In this document: positions 13,050 to 24,601 of the stretch, in pieces
How the letters are laid out: each line of letters opens with the position of its first letter
How positions within the stretch are numbered: the stretch's first letter is position 1
Assembly (NCBI GenBank): GCA_964035775.1
Contig: OZ038313.1
Location: forward strand, 19,075,492 to 19,139,491
Direction of reading: 5' to 3'
DNA from: Osedax frankpressi
Taxonomy: Eukaryota > Annelida > Polychaeta > Sabellida > Siboglinidae
Length of the DNA stretch: 64,000 bases
Position numbers and translations under genes: made by a program
The notes under the pieces: model-generated
Database searches by the model: none
Seen by the model: only the letters and a program-made list of their open reading frames with translations
What the model was told of the DNA's origin: nothing

Positions 13050-13139
13050 AACTGACATATGATTCATACATTTCACTTACTTTCATTGACATATATGATA
13101 TATAGTAATACAATCAAGTTAACATAACGAACGATCTCT
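12764..13139 (+). repeat. Partial spacer (right end only)
   Basis: Matches the right part of the 1.33 kb spacer from TAGCTATATATAGGTATG to AACATAACGAACGAT, directly before M8. The left 0.9 kb is absent and replaced by the island. It includes the variable (TA)n tract at 13001-13047, one of the longer ones at this site. Confidence 0.9.
13001..13047. repeat. (TA)n microsatellite in spacer
   Basis: About 46 bp of pure AT dinucleotide between ACCTTCTACA and the conserved AACTGACATATGATTC. The same site in other spacers has clearly different lengths (near 760-779, 17519-17558, 19869-19911, 38864-38899, 48612-48650, 51067-51108, 54527-54551 and 56872-56915), so it is hypervariable between spacer copies. 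Confidence 0.9.
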
Positions 13140-16100
13140 GTTGTATAATAAGGATAATAATATATTGATATATAAATGGATGATAAACATATATATATAA
13201 TATAATATAATTATGATATACCAAAATTACAAATTTAAATTGATAAATATATTGTTATTTTATTTATCCATGAAATTATTAAAATTTTAATTTTTTAAAT
13301 CATAACAAAAAATATTTTTATTTAAACATTTATAAAATATCAGATTCATAGCTCTTATATATTTCGTATGAAAAATAAATCACGAATATAGAATGACAAT
13401 TATTCCAGAAATAAACAAACACATTTACATCAATCATCAGTGTTGCCTAAATGGTTATATTATATCACTCACTCACTCACTCACTCACTCACTCACTCAC
13501 TCACTCACTCACTCACTCACTCACTCACTCACTCAGTTACTTACTCACTCACTTAATCAATTAATAATTAGTTATGAGAGTTAGCTAGCTAACTCAAATT
13601 TACTAATTTAGAATACAAAATAATAAGGCTAATAATGTTAATTACGTATATATCAAATATATACATTATCTTCCTAATAAAGATAACAACATCCAGTATG
13701 AATGACTCAATACACGATAGATACAATCATATTGATTAGATAGAATTAACAGACGAAGTGTTTACAATTGAAAAAATAAGATAGTTATCTTATAAGATAC
13801 TAATAATGTTTACAATTGAATACATAATATCGTTATATTAGTGTTTACAAGTGCATAACTAATATTGTTATCTTAAGGGGTTACATATACGTTACGTTAA
13901 GGGATTACACATAGCTTTTATAGCTTTTTACGAAGAATTAAGCTGCGTTTACGCTGAAAAAGATCACAATTTATAATGCGTTTACACGGTAAAAGACGAT
14001 AAGCTATCACTTTGAACATAAAGTAAACACGCTTACATTTAAATAAATATTTTACAAAGGCTATATTTCAACTTTGATTGGCAGATATCAACAAAGAAAA
14101 TAATATGTCAATCAATAATAGGTTACCAATAAGGTAAACTACAATTTACACATACACGTGTTGAAGATTGAGTAAATTTATTATTAACCAGCAATATCAA
14201 AATATACCAAGTTCTTATTTTGAGTTGTCTGTATAATCTCTGTTGTATAATAAGGATAATAATATATTGATATATAGATGGATGATAAACACAAATATAA
14301 TATAATTATGATATACCAAAATTACAAATTTAAATTGATAAATATATTGTTATTTTATTTATCCATGAAATTATTAAAATTTTAATTTTTTAAATCATAA
14401 CAAAAAATATTTTTATTTAAACATTTATAAAATATCAGATACATAGCTCTTATATATTTCGTATGAAAAATAAATCACGAATATAGAATGAAAATTATTC
14501 CAGAAATAAACAAACATATTTATATCAATCATCAGTGTTGCCTAAATGGTTATATTATATCACTCACTCACTTACTCACTCACTCACTCAGTTACTTACT
14601 CACTCACTTAATCAATTAATAATTAGTTATGAGAGTTAGCTAGCTAACTCAAATTTACTAATTTAGAATAAAAAATAATAAGGCTAATAATGTTAATTAC
14701 GTATATATCAAATATATACATTATCTTCCTAATAAAGATAACAACATACAGTATGAATGACTCAATACACGATAGATACAATCATATTGATTAGATAGAA
14801 TTAACAAATGAAGTGTTTACAATTGAAAAAATAAGATAGTTATCTTATAAGATACTAATAATGTTTACAATTGAATACATAATATCGTTATATTAGTGTT
14901 TACAAGTGCATAAATAATATTGTTATCTTAAGGGGTTACATATACGTTACGTTAATGGGTTACACATAGCTTTTACAGCTTTTTACGAAGAATTAAGTTG
15001 CGTTTAAGCTGAAAGAGATCGCAATTTAAAATGCGTTTACACAGAAAAAGACGATAAGCTATCACTTTGTACATAAAGTAAACACGCTTGCATTTAAATA
15101 AATATTTTACAAAGGGTATATTTCAAATTTGATTGGCAGATATCAACAAAGAAAATAATCTGTCAATCAATAATAGGTTACCAATAAGGTAAACTACAAT
15201 TTACACGTACACGTGTTGAAGATTGAGTAAAGTTATTATTAACCAGCAATCTCAAAATACACCAAGTTCTTATTTTGAGTTGTCTGTATAATCTCTGTTG
15301 TATAATAAGGATAATAATATATTGATATATAGATGGATGATAAACACAAATATAATATAATTATGATATACCAAAATTACAAATTTAAATTGATAAATAT
15401 ATTGTTATTTTATTTATCCATGAAATTATTAAAATTTTAATTTTTTAAATCATAACAAAAAATATTTTTATTTAAACATTTATAAAATATCAGATTCATA
15501 GCTCTTATATATTTCGTATGAAAAATAAATCACGAATATAGAATGACAATTATTCCAGAAATAAACAAACACATTTACATCAATCATCAGTGTTGCCTAA
15601 ATGGTTATATTATATCACTCACTCACTTACTCACTCACTCACTCACTCAGTTACTTACTCACTCACTTAATCAATTAATAATTAGTTATGAGAGTTAGCT
15701 AGCTAACTCAAATTTACTAATTTAGAATAAACAATAATAAGGCTAATAATGTTAATTACGTATATATCAAATGTATACATTATCTTCCTAATAAAGATAA
15801 CAACATCCAGTATGAATGACTCAATACACGATAGATACAATAATATTTATTAGATAGAATTAACAGACGAAGTGTTTGCAATTGAAAAAATAAGATAGTT
15901 ATCTTATAAGATACTAATAATGTTCACAATTGAATACATAATAACGTTATATTAGTGTTTACAAGTGCATAAATAATATTGTTATCTTAGGGGTTACATA
16001 TATGTTACGTTAAGGGATTACACATAGCTTTTACAGCTTTTTACGAAGAATTAATCGCAATTTAAAATGCGTTTACATAGAAAAAGACGATAAGCTATCA

Positions 16101-16320
16101 CTTTGAACATAAAGTAAACACGCTTACATTTAAATAAATATTTTACAAAGGGTCTATTTCAACTTTGATTGGCAGATATCAACAAAGAAAATAATCTGTC
16201 AATCAATAATAGGTTACCAATAATGTAAACTACAATTTACACGTACGCGTGTTGAAGATTGAGTAAAGTTATTATTAACCAGCAATCTCAAAATACACCA
16301 AGTTCTTATTTTGAGTTGTA
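13140..16320 (+). repeat. Satellite array A2, monomers M8-M10
   Basis: Monomers start at 13140, 14242 and 15297. M8 is 1,102 bp because its CACT tract is expanded, and it also has a short TA expansion near 13188-13198. M10 has a private 22 bp deletion near 16054: GAATTAA joins directly to TCGCAATTT, removing one of the two CGTTTACnnnGAAAAAGA segments. The run ends at TTTTGAGTTGT, followed by spacer S2. Confidence 0.95.
13466..13534 (+). repeat. Expanded (CACT)n microsatellite in M8
   Basis: About 17 uninterrupted CACT units. The usual monomer has a shorter tract broken by a CTTACT interruption after the first two or three units. The interruption is absent here, which is consistent with replication slippage having purified and lengthened the tract. 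Confidence 0.92.
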
Positions 16321-17516
16321 GTACGCGAAGAAACTGAAATAGTTTAAATATTTTCCTATTCAAATCTAAAAAATAGATAGAAAGGGAAGGAAACACTAAA
16401 TAGATGTTTACATATATTTAATATGGAAAGTATGGAAAATATAGCACTCTACTAAAAAAAACCTAAATGCTGCTGATATTAATATATAATAGTTATACCA
16501 TGAAAAATATAATATTGATCTATATTATTAATTTTTTATTGCAAAGGAAAAATAATAACATTATATATAAAATATAAAATATATGTTATGGTTAAAAATT
16601 TAAAAGAATCATAACTTTGATTTTTATAGGATATAGCATTTCAAGAATTTATAATATTATGTATTAATATTTTTGAAAATATTTGTTTATATTTATATTC
16701 TAAATATTCTTTGATTTTCATGGAAAAGCGAATTTATTTGCTTTTCGATAAAAAATAGTCGTCATTATTTATGTACGAGTTAACATATTTCTAATTAGCG
16801 TTCGAATTTATCGAAATTATATTTTATGATTTCGTCGTTATGATTACATTAAGTTAACGGTTATTTATACATCAAGTTAACGGTTACACATAGAAACGAA
16901 ATTATAAACAAAGTATCTAAATATTCGGTTTAAACATTTATTCTATAATTCTATAGATTATATTAGTATTGTTTGCAATTGTTGAATCCACAAGTATTAT
17001 TAGAGAAGTCACTGGCGATTTAATTTATGAACTATGATTGTAGTATTCTAATGAAATAATTAATTGTGAAGTTTTAGATATATATATACATATATATATA
17101 ACATATATGTTCTAATTAATCCATTTTCTTCTAGTAGGGATAATAAATATATAAAAACGGTATACAGCTATATGATCTATAATAAGAAAGTTATCATAAA
17201 TAAATAATCCAATACAATTTATACGTTTTTATCCTATTATTTCTTGTTTATATCGATTATGTAACTATATATATATATATAGCTACATATATAGGTATGT
17301 ACCTTATATACTAATATTAATCTTAGAAATGTAAAGTTAACAAATCAAATGTATAACATTTCCAACTTAATAAAGTGGTAATAACTCATGATTATCTAGA
17401 TACGTCTTTATTTTAATATCGTAATTTTGAATATTATATTATAATAATATTATATTATTAAAATATTTAGTCTTTTATTGAATTAATACAAATAGTTACT
17501 ATTTTTTCAACCTTCC

Positions 17517-17561
<45 letters not shown>

Positions 17562-17659
17562 TGAAACTGACATATGATTCAAACATTTCACTTACTTTCA
17601 TTGACATATATGATATGTAGTAATACAATCAAGTTAAAATAACAATCGCTCCTATCTCT
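16321..17659 (+). repeat. Spacer S2
   Basis: Complete spacer of about 1.34 kb, from AGTACGCGAAGAAACTG to the block CAATCGCTCCTATCTCT before M11. Its right end (TTAAAATAACAATCGCTCC) is shared only with S6, so S2-M11 and S6-M36 form one lineage. It contains the paired TTAACGG motif (near 16855-16880) and (TA)n tracts. The minus-strand reading frame across the monomer/spacer junction at 16214-16396 is not considered a gene. Confidence 0.93.
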
Positions 17660-18700
17660 GTTGTATAATAAGGATAATAATATATTGATATATAGATGGA
17701 TGATAAACACAAATATAATATAATTATGATATACCAAAATTACAAATTTAAATTGATAAATATATTGTTATTTTATTTATCCATGAAATTATTAAAATTT
17801 TAATTTTTTAAATCATAACAAAAAATATTTTATTTAAAAATTTATAAAATATCAGATTCATAGCTCTTAAATATTTCGTATGAAAAATAAATTACGAATA
17901 TAGAATGACAAATATTCCAGAAATAAACAAACACATTTACTTCAATCATCAGTGTTGCCTAAATGGTTATATTATATCACTCACTCACTTACTCACTCAC
18001 TCACTCAGTTACTTACTCACTCACTTAATCAATTAATAATTAGTTATGTGAGTTAGCTAGCTAACTCACATTTACTAATTTAGAATAAACAATAAGAAGG
18101 CTAATAATGTTAATTACGTATATATCAAATATATACATTATCTTTCTAATAAAGATAACAACATCCAGTATGAATGCCTCAATACACGATAGATACAATC
18201 ATATTGATTAGATAGAATTAACAGATGAAGTGTTTACAATTGAAAAAATAAAATAGTTATCTTATAAGATACTAATAATGTTTACAATTGAATACATAAT
18301 AACGTTATATTAGTGTTTACAAGTGCATAAATAATATTGTTATCTCAAGGGGTAACATATATGTTACGTTAAGGGGTTACACATAGCTTTTACAGATTTT
18401 TACGAAGAATTATGCTGCATTTACGCTGAAAAAGATCGCAATTTAAAATACGTTTACACAGAAAAAGACGATAAGCTATCAATTTGAACATAAAGTAAAC
18501 ACGCTTACATTTAAATAAATATTTTACAAAGGGTATATTTCAACTTTGATTGGCAGATATCAACAAAGAAAATAATCTGTCAATCAATAATAGGTTACCA
18601 ATAAGGTAAACTACAATTTACACGTACATGTGTTGAAGATTGAGTAAAGTTATTATTAACCAGCAATCTCAAAATACACCAAGTTCTTATTTTGAGTTGT
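17660..18700 (+). repeat. Single monomer M11 between two spacers
   Basis: One monomer flanked on both sides by spacers. It belongs to the lineage with the extended 26 bp palindrome (18046-18071). Other marks are TTACTTCAATCATCAG, a G-to-A change in AAAATAAAATAGTT, and TTACAGATTTTTACG shared with M12. Confidence 0.95.
18046..18071. repeat. 26 bp perfect palindrome (representative copy)
   Basis: Left arm ATGTGAGTTAGCT; the right arm is its exact reverse complement. Most monomers keep only the central 18 bp (GAGTTAGCTAGCTAACTC). Perfect 26 bp copies start at 18046, 20397, 21452, 46742, 49136, 51598, 52660, 55033 and 58827. The copy at 37007 has one right-arm change. The copy at 23934 (after LINE copy 1) has the right-arm change but not the left one. 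The monomers at 42101 and 61612 (CTAATTC), 44218 (AGATAGTAAAATC) and 60553 (GAGACTTAG) have damaged cores. Confidence 0.93.
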
Positions 18701-19864
18701 AGTACGTGAAGAAACTGAAATAGTTTAAATATTTTCCTATTCAAATCTAAAAAATAGATAGAAAGAGAAGGAAACACTAAATAGATGTTTACATATATTT
18801 AATATGGAAAGTATGGAAAATATAGCACTCTACTAAAAAAAACCCTAAATTAATATCTATATAATAGTTATACCATGAAAAATATAATATTGATCTATAT
18901 TATTAATTTTTTTATTGCAAAGGGAAAATAATAACATTATATATAAAAATATGTTATGGTTTAAAATTTAAAAGAATCATAATTTTGATTTTTATAGGAT
19001 ATATCATTTCAAGAATTTATAATATTATGTATTAATATTTTTGAAAATATTTGTTTATATTTATATTCTAAATGTTCTTTGATTTTCATGGAAAAGCGAA
19101 TTTATTTGCTTTTCGATAACAAATAGTCGTCATTATTTATGTATGAGTTAACATATTTCTAATTGACGTTCGAATTTATCGAAATTATATTTTATGATTT
19201 GGTCGTTATGATTATATCAAGTTAACGGTTACACATATAAACGAAATTATAAACAAAGTATCTAAATATTCTGTTTAAACATTTATTCTATAATTCTATA
19301 GATTATATTAGTATTGTTTGCAATTGTTAAATCCACAAGTATTATTAGAGAAGTCACTGGCGATTTAATTTATGAACTATGATTGTAGTATTCTAATGAA
19401 ATAATTACTTGTGAAGTTTTAGATATATATATACATATATATAACATATATGTTCTAATTGATCCATTTTCTTCTAGTAGGGATAATAAATATATACAAA
19501 CGGTATACAGCTATATGATCTATAATAAGAAAGTTATCATAAATAAATAATCCAATACAATTTATACGTTTTTATCCTATTATTTCTTGTTTATATCGAT
19601 TATGTAACTATATATATATATATATATAGCTACATATATAGGTATGTACCTTATATACTAATATTAATCTTAGAAATGTAAAGTTAACAAATCAAATGTA
19701 TAAAATGTCCAACTTAATAAAGTGGTAATAACTCATGATTATCTAGATACGTCTTTATTTTAATATCGTAATTTTGAATATTATATTATAATAATATTAT
19801 ATTATTAAAATATATTTAGTATTTTATTGAATTAATACAAATAGTTACTATTTTTCAACCTTCC

Positions 19865-19913
<49 letters not shown>

Positions 19914-20009
19914 AAACTGACATATGATTCATACATTTCACTTACTTTCATTGACATATATGATATATAGTAATACAATCAAATTAACATAACGAACGAT
20001 CCGATCTCT
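18701..20009 (+). repeat. Spacer S3
   Basis: Complete spacer of about 1.31 kb. It has lost one unit of the duplicated TTAACGG motif (a single ATCAAGTTAACGGTTACACATA near 19215), unlike the other spacers, which carry two. The right end AAATTAACATAACGAACG is shared with S5 and S7, linking S3-M12, S5-M35 and S7-M38 as one lineage. Confidence 0.93.
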
Positions 20010-22480
20010 GTTGTATAATAATGATAATAATATATTGATATATAGATGGATGATAAACACAAATATAATATAATTATGATATACCAAAATTACAAATTTA
20101 AATTGATAAATATATTGTTATTTTATTTATCCATGAAATTATTAAAATTTTAATTTTTTAAATCATAACAAAAAATATTTTTATTTAAAAATTTATAAAA
20201 TATCAGATTAATAGCTCTTAAATATTTCGTATGAAAAATAAATCACGAATATAGAATGACAAATATTCCAGAAATAAACAAACACATTTACATCAATCAT
20301 CAGTGTTGCCTAAATGGTTATATTATATCACTCACTCACTTACTCACTCACTCACCCAGTTACTTACTCACTCACTTAATCAATTAATAATTAGTTATGT
20401 GAGTTAGCTAGCTAACTCACATTTACTAATTTAGAATAAACAATAATAAGGCTAATAATGTTAATTACGTATATATCAAATATATACATTATCTTCCTAA
20501 TAAAGATAACAACATCCAGTATGAATGACTCAATACACGATAGATACAATCATATTGATTAGATAGAATTAACAGATGAAGTGTTTACAATTGAAAAAAT
20601 AAGATAGTTATCTTATAAGATACTAATAATGTTTACAATTGAATACATAATAACGTTATATTAGTGTTTACAAGTGCATAAATAATATTGTTATCTTAAG
20701 GGGTTACATATACGTTACGTTAAGGGGTTACACATAGCTTTTACAGATTTTTACGAAGAATTAAGCTGCATTTACGCTGAAAAAGATCGCAATTTAAAAT
20801 ACGTTTACACAGAAAAAGACGATAAGCTATCAATTTAAACATAAAGTAAACACGCTTACATTTAAATAAATATTTTACAAAGGGTATATTTCAACTTTGA
20901 TTGGCAGATATCAACAAAGAAAATAATCGGTCAATCAATAATATGTTACCAATAAGGTAAACTACAATTTACACGTACATGTGTTGAAGATTGAGTAAAG
21001 TTATTATTAACCAGCAATCTCAAAATACACCAAGTTCTTCTTTTGAGTTGTCTGTATAATTTCTGTTGTATAATAAGGATAATAATATATTGATATATAG
21101 ATGGATGATAAACACAAATATAATATAATTATGATATACCAAAATTACAAATTTAAATTGATAAATATATTGTTATTTTATTTATCCATGAAATTATTAA
21201 AATTTTAATTTTTTAAATCATAACAAAAAATATTTTTATTTAAAAATTTATAAAATATCAGATTAATAGCTCTTAAATATTTCGTATGAAAAATAAATCA
21301 CGAATATAGAATGACAAATATTCCAGAAATAAACAAACACATTTACATCAATCATCAGTGTTGCCTAAATGGTTATATTATATCACTCACTCACTTACTC
21401 ACTCACTCACCCAGTTACTTACTCACTCACTTAATCAATTAATAATTAGTTATGTGAGTTAGCTAGCTAACTCACATTTACTAATTTAGAATAAACAATA
21501 ATAAGGCTAATAATGTTAATTACGTATATATCAAATATATACATTATCTTCCTAATACAGATAACAACATCCAGTATGAATGACTCAATACACGATAGAT
21601 ACAATAATATTTATTAGATAGAATTAACAGACGAAGTGTTTACAATTGAAAAAATAAGATAGTTATCTTATAAGATACTAATAATGTTTACAATTGAATA
21701 CATAATAACGTTATATTAGTGTTTACAAGTGCATAAATAATATTGTTATCTTAATGTGTTACATATATGTTACGTTAAGGGTTTACACATAGCTTTTACA
21801 GCTTTTTACGAAGAATTAAGCTTCGTTTACGCTGAAAAAGATCGCAATTTAAAATGCGGTTACACAGAAAAAGACGATAAGCTATCACTTTGAACATAAA
21901 GTAAACACGCTTACATTTAAATAAATATTTTACAAAGGGTATATTTCAACTTTGATTGGCAGATATCAACATAGAAAATAATCGGTCAATCAATAATATG
22001 TTACCAATAAGGTAAACTACAATTTACACGTACATGTGTTGAAGATTGAGTAAAGTTCTTATTAACCAGCAATCTCAAAATACACCAAGTTCTTCTTTTG
22101 AGTTGTCTGTATAATTTCTGTTGTATAATAAGGATAATAATATATTGATATATAGATGGATGATAAACACAAATATAATATAATTATGATATACCAAAAT
22201 TACAAATTTAAATTGATAAATATATTGTTATTTTATTTATCCATGAAATTATTAAAATTTTAATTTTTTAAATCATAACAAAAAATATTTTTATTTAAAA
22301 ATTTATAAAATATCAGATTAATAGCTCTTAAATATTTCGTATGAAAAATAAATCACGAATATAGAATGACAAATATTCCAGAAATAAACAAACACATTTA
22401 CATCAATCATCAGTGTTGCTTAAATGGTTATATTATATCACTAACTCACTTACTCACTCACTCACTCATTCAGTTACTTA

Positions 22481-23900
22481 AAAAAAATAAATAAAATAAA
22501 ATAAATTTTAACTGCTCTCAAATCGGAGTACCTCAAGGTAGTGTCTTGGGTCCACTTTTATTTAATATATATATATCCGATATCGACTTACTTATGAACT
22601 CCTATAATACTAAATACCACATGTACGCTGACGACACACAAATTTACACTTCCACAACCTTTAATGAATTACCGAATACACTAAAAGAAATCAATAGCAT
22701 AACGACAAAATTAGAAAATTACTTTAATTATAATTACTTGAAACTTAATTTACAGAAAACTGAATGCATCATATTCCATAGTAAAAGTCATACGCCACCA
22801 CCCATCACACATATTAAAATTGCAAATAAAGATATACCCATTAAGACAACTATAACTACTTTAGGTGTAATATTAGAATCTGACTTAACCTTCGACAAAC
22901 ATATTTCATTAATAACTAAGCAATATTACTATAAAATATTTAAAATAAAACAAATTAAACACCTTCTCAACCAGACATCACTCAAAATACTCACATCTGC
23001 CTAAATTCTATCTAAACTTGACTACTGCAACTCACTTTTAATTAATATACCTAAAATACAAGAAAAACGACTAAACAAAATTATTAACCACACTTGCAGA
23101 CTTATTTACAAACTCCCTAAACGAACACACATCACATTATATAGAAAAAAACTTAAATTTCTAACCTTTAAACACAGATCCATATACAAAATTCTAACAA
23201 TAATACATACAGCACTGAAAACTGATATCCCTAAATATATGAGCGACTCAATTAAACTAAAACTGAAAAGCAATCTAAGGTCATCCAATAAAAAACTGCT
23301 TAAACAAGACATAACAAACAATTTTCCACAACTTTGGAATAATCTACCCATAACTGTTACCAATGAAAATAATACAAATACTTTTAAAAGCAAACTTCAC
23401 AAATACTTACTTGGTCTAGACTGATATAACCTGACACACCCTTATAATATTCCTATTGCTACTGAATTATCAAAGTGTTTTACACTGTACTTTTACCTAA
23501 TACAATACCCATTACTCAAAAACCAATACTCAACTACTTTATTTTCTACAGCCTATATTACTTTCCACTTTTACTACTTACTTCTTACCAACCTCACTAC
23601 CATACTTTACCTCCTTTACACGTACATTTATATCTGACTTATTTTCTCTATATACTGTCCCCTATACAGTTTTCCCATATGTATAATGTACATTGCACAC
23701 TTCCCTCACATGCAATTCCCTCTCACGTGACTTTCTTACACATATTACCACAATTATTACCTCGATTTTATTTATTTTGAAAAACGTATTTACTATATTA
23801 ATTGTGTTATATTTCGTTAATAATACTTACACTCACCTTCGAACAATGTACAAATTGGATTTTCGTGAATAAACATATGCACACACACACACACACACAC
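22481..23900 (+). mobile_element. 5'-truncated CR1/L2-like LINE, copy 1
   Basis: A non-LTR retrotransposon fragment lies inside the CACT tract of monomer M14. It comprises an A-rich 5' junction (22481-22505, with AAATAA-type interruptions), the 3' third of a reverse-transcriptase ORF (22510-23424), a 3' UTR of about 455 bp and a (CA)n tail (23880-23900). Short tandem-repeat tails instead of poly(A) are usual in CR1/L2-type elements. The monomer resumes at TTACTCACTCAC. A 5 bp ACTTA on both sides may be the target-site duplication. The endonuclease and the first half of the RT are absent, as expected from incomplete target-primed reverse transcription, so it cannot move by itself. The C/A/T-rich strand composition differs from the surrounding satellite. 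Confidence 0.9.
22510..23424 (+). pseudogene. LINE reverse transcriptase, C-terminal part, copy 1
   Basis: The surviving frame has about 304 codons. In order it shows the RT motif [17 protein letters not shown] (from 22525), the catalytic YADD motif (22624-22635), [24 protein letters not shown], then the connection region LDYCNSLL, and the CR1/L2-type C-terminal signature LRSS...LWNNLP...FKSKLHKYL before a TGA at 23422. The endonuclease domain and the RT motif that carries the first catalytic Asp are missing. One in-frame TAA at 23002-23004 interrupts the frame between LTSA and ILSKLDYCN, where related proteins read through. The first in-frame ATG (22546) lies within the RT motif and is not a true start. 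It is dead, and shares this stop with copy 2. Clade assignment within the CR1/L2/Rex1/Crack assemblage is by motif only. Confidence 0.9.
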
Positions 23901-24601
23901 TTACTCACTCACTTAATCAATTAATAATTAGTTATGAGAGTTAGCTAGCTAACTCACATTTACTAATTTAGAATAAACAATAATAAGGCTAATACTGTTA
24001 ATTACGTATACATCAAATATATACATTATCTTCCTAATAAAGATAACAACATCCAGTATGAATGACTCAATACACGATAGATACAATCATATTTATTAGA
24101 TAGAATTAACAGACGAAGTGTTTACAATTGAAAAAATAAGATAGTTATCTTATAAGATACTAATAATGTTTACAATTGAATACATAATAACGTTATATTA
24201 GTGTTTACAAGTGCATAAATAATATTGTTATCTTAAGGGGTTACATATATGTTACGTTAAGGGTTTACACATAGCTTTTACAGCTTTTTACGAAAAATTA
24301 AGCTTCGTTTACGCTGAAAAAGATCGCAATTTAAAATGCGTTTACACAGAAAAAGAAGATAAGCTATCACTTTGAACATAAAGTAAACACGCTTACATTT
24401 AAATAAATATTTTACAAAGGGTATATTTCAACTTTGATTGGTAGATATCAACAAAGAAAATAATCTGTCAATCAATAATAGGTTACCAATAAGGTAAACT
24501 ACAATTTACACGTACACGTGTTGAAGATTGAGTAAATTTATTATTAACCATCAATCTCAAAATACACCAAGTTCTTATTTTGAGTTGTCTGTATAATCTC
24601 T

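Noticed and set aside
13393-13584. Small ORF in many monomers beginning [18 protein letters not shown] and running through the CACT tract
   Set aside because: The reading frame downstream depends on the number of 4 bp CACT units and shifts from copy to copy. Some monomers have a stop after the fifth codon (CCATAAATAAAC in M31 and M33). The changes seen are not biased to silent sites. It is a repeat-driven frame.
16321-17659. Ribosomal DNA intergenic spacer with subrepeats
   Set aside because: No 18S, 5.8S, 28S or 5S sequence is recognisable anywhere in the window.
23002-23004. Possible stop-codon reassignment (TAA read as sense) in the LINE ORF
   Set aside because: Only one in-frame TAA occurs in about 304 codons and both copies descend from one insertion, so a single nonsense change is the simpler explanation.
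23106-23393. Minus-strand 95-codon frame inside the LINE, also at 57997-58284, and 101-codon frames in the LINE 3' UTR
   Set aside because: They are shadows of the plus-strand RT frame or untranslated sequence; the plus frame carries the recognisable RT signature.
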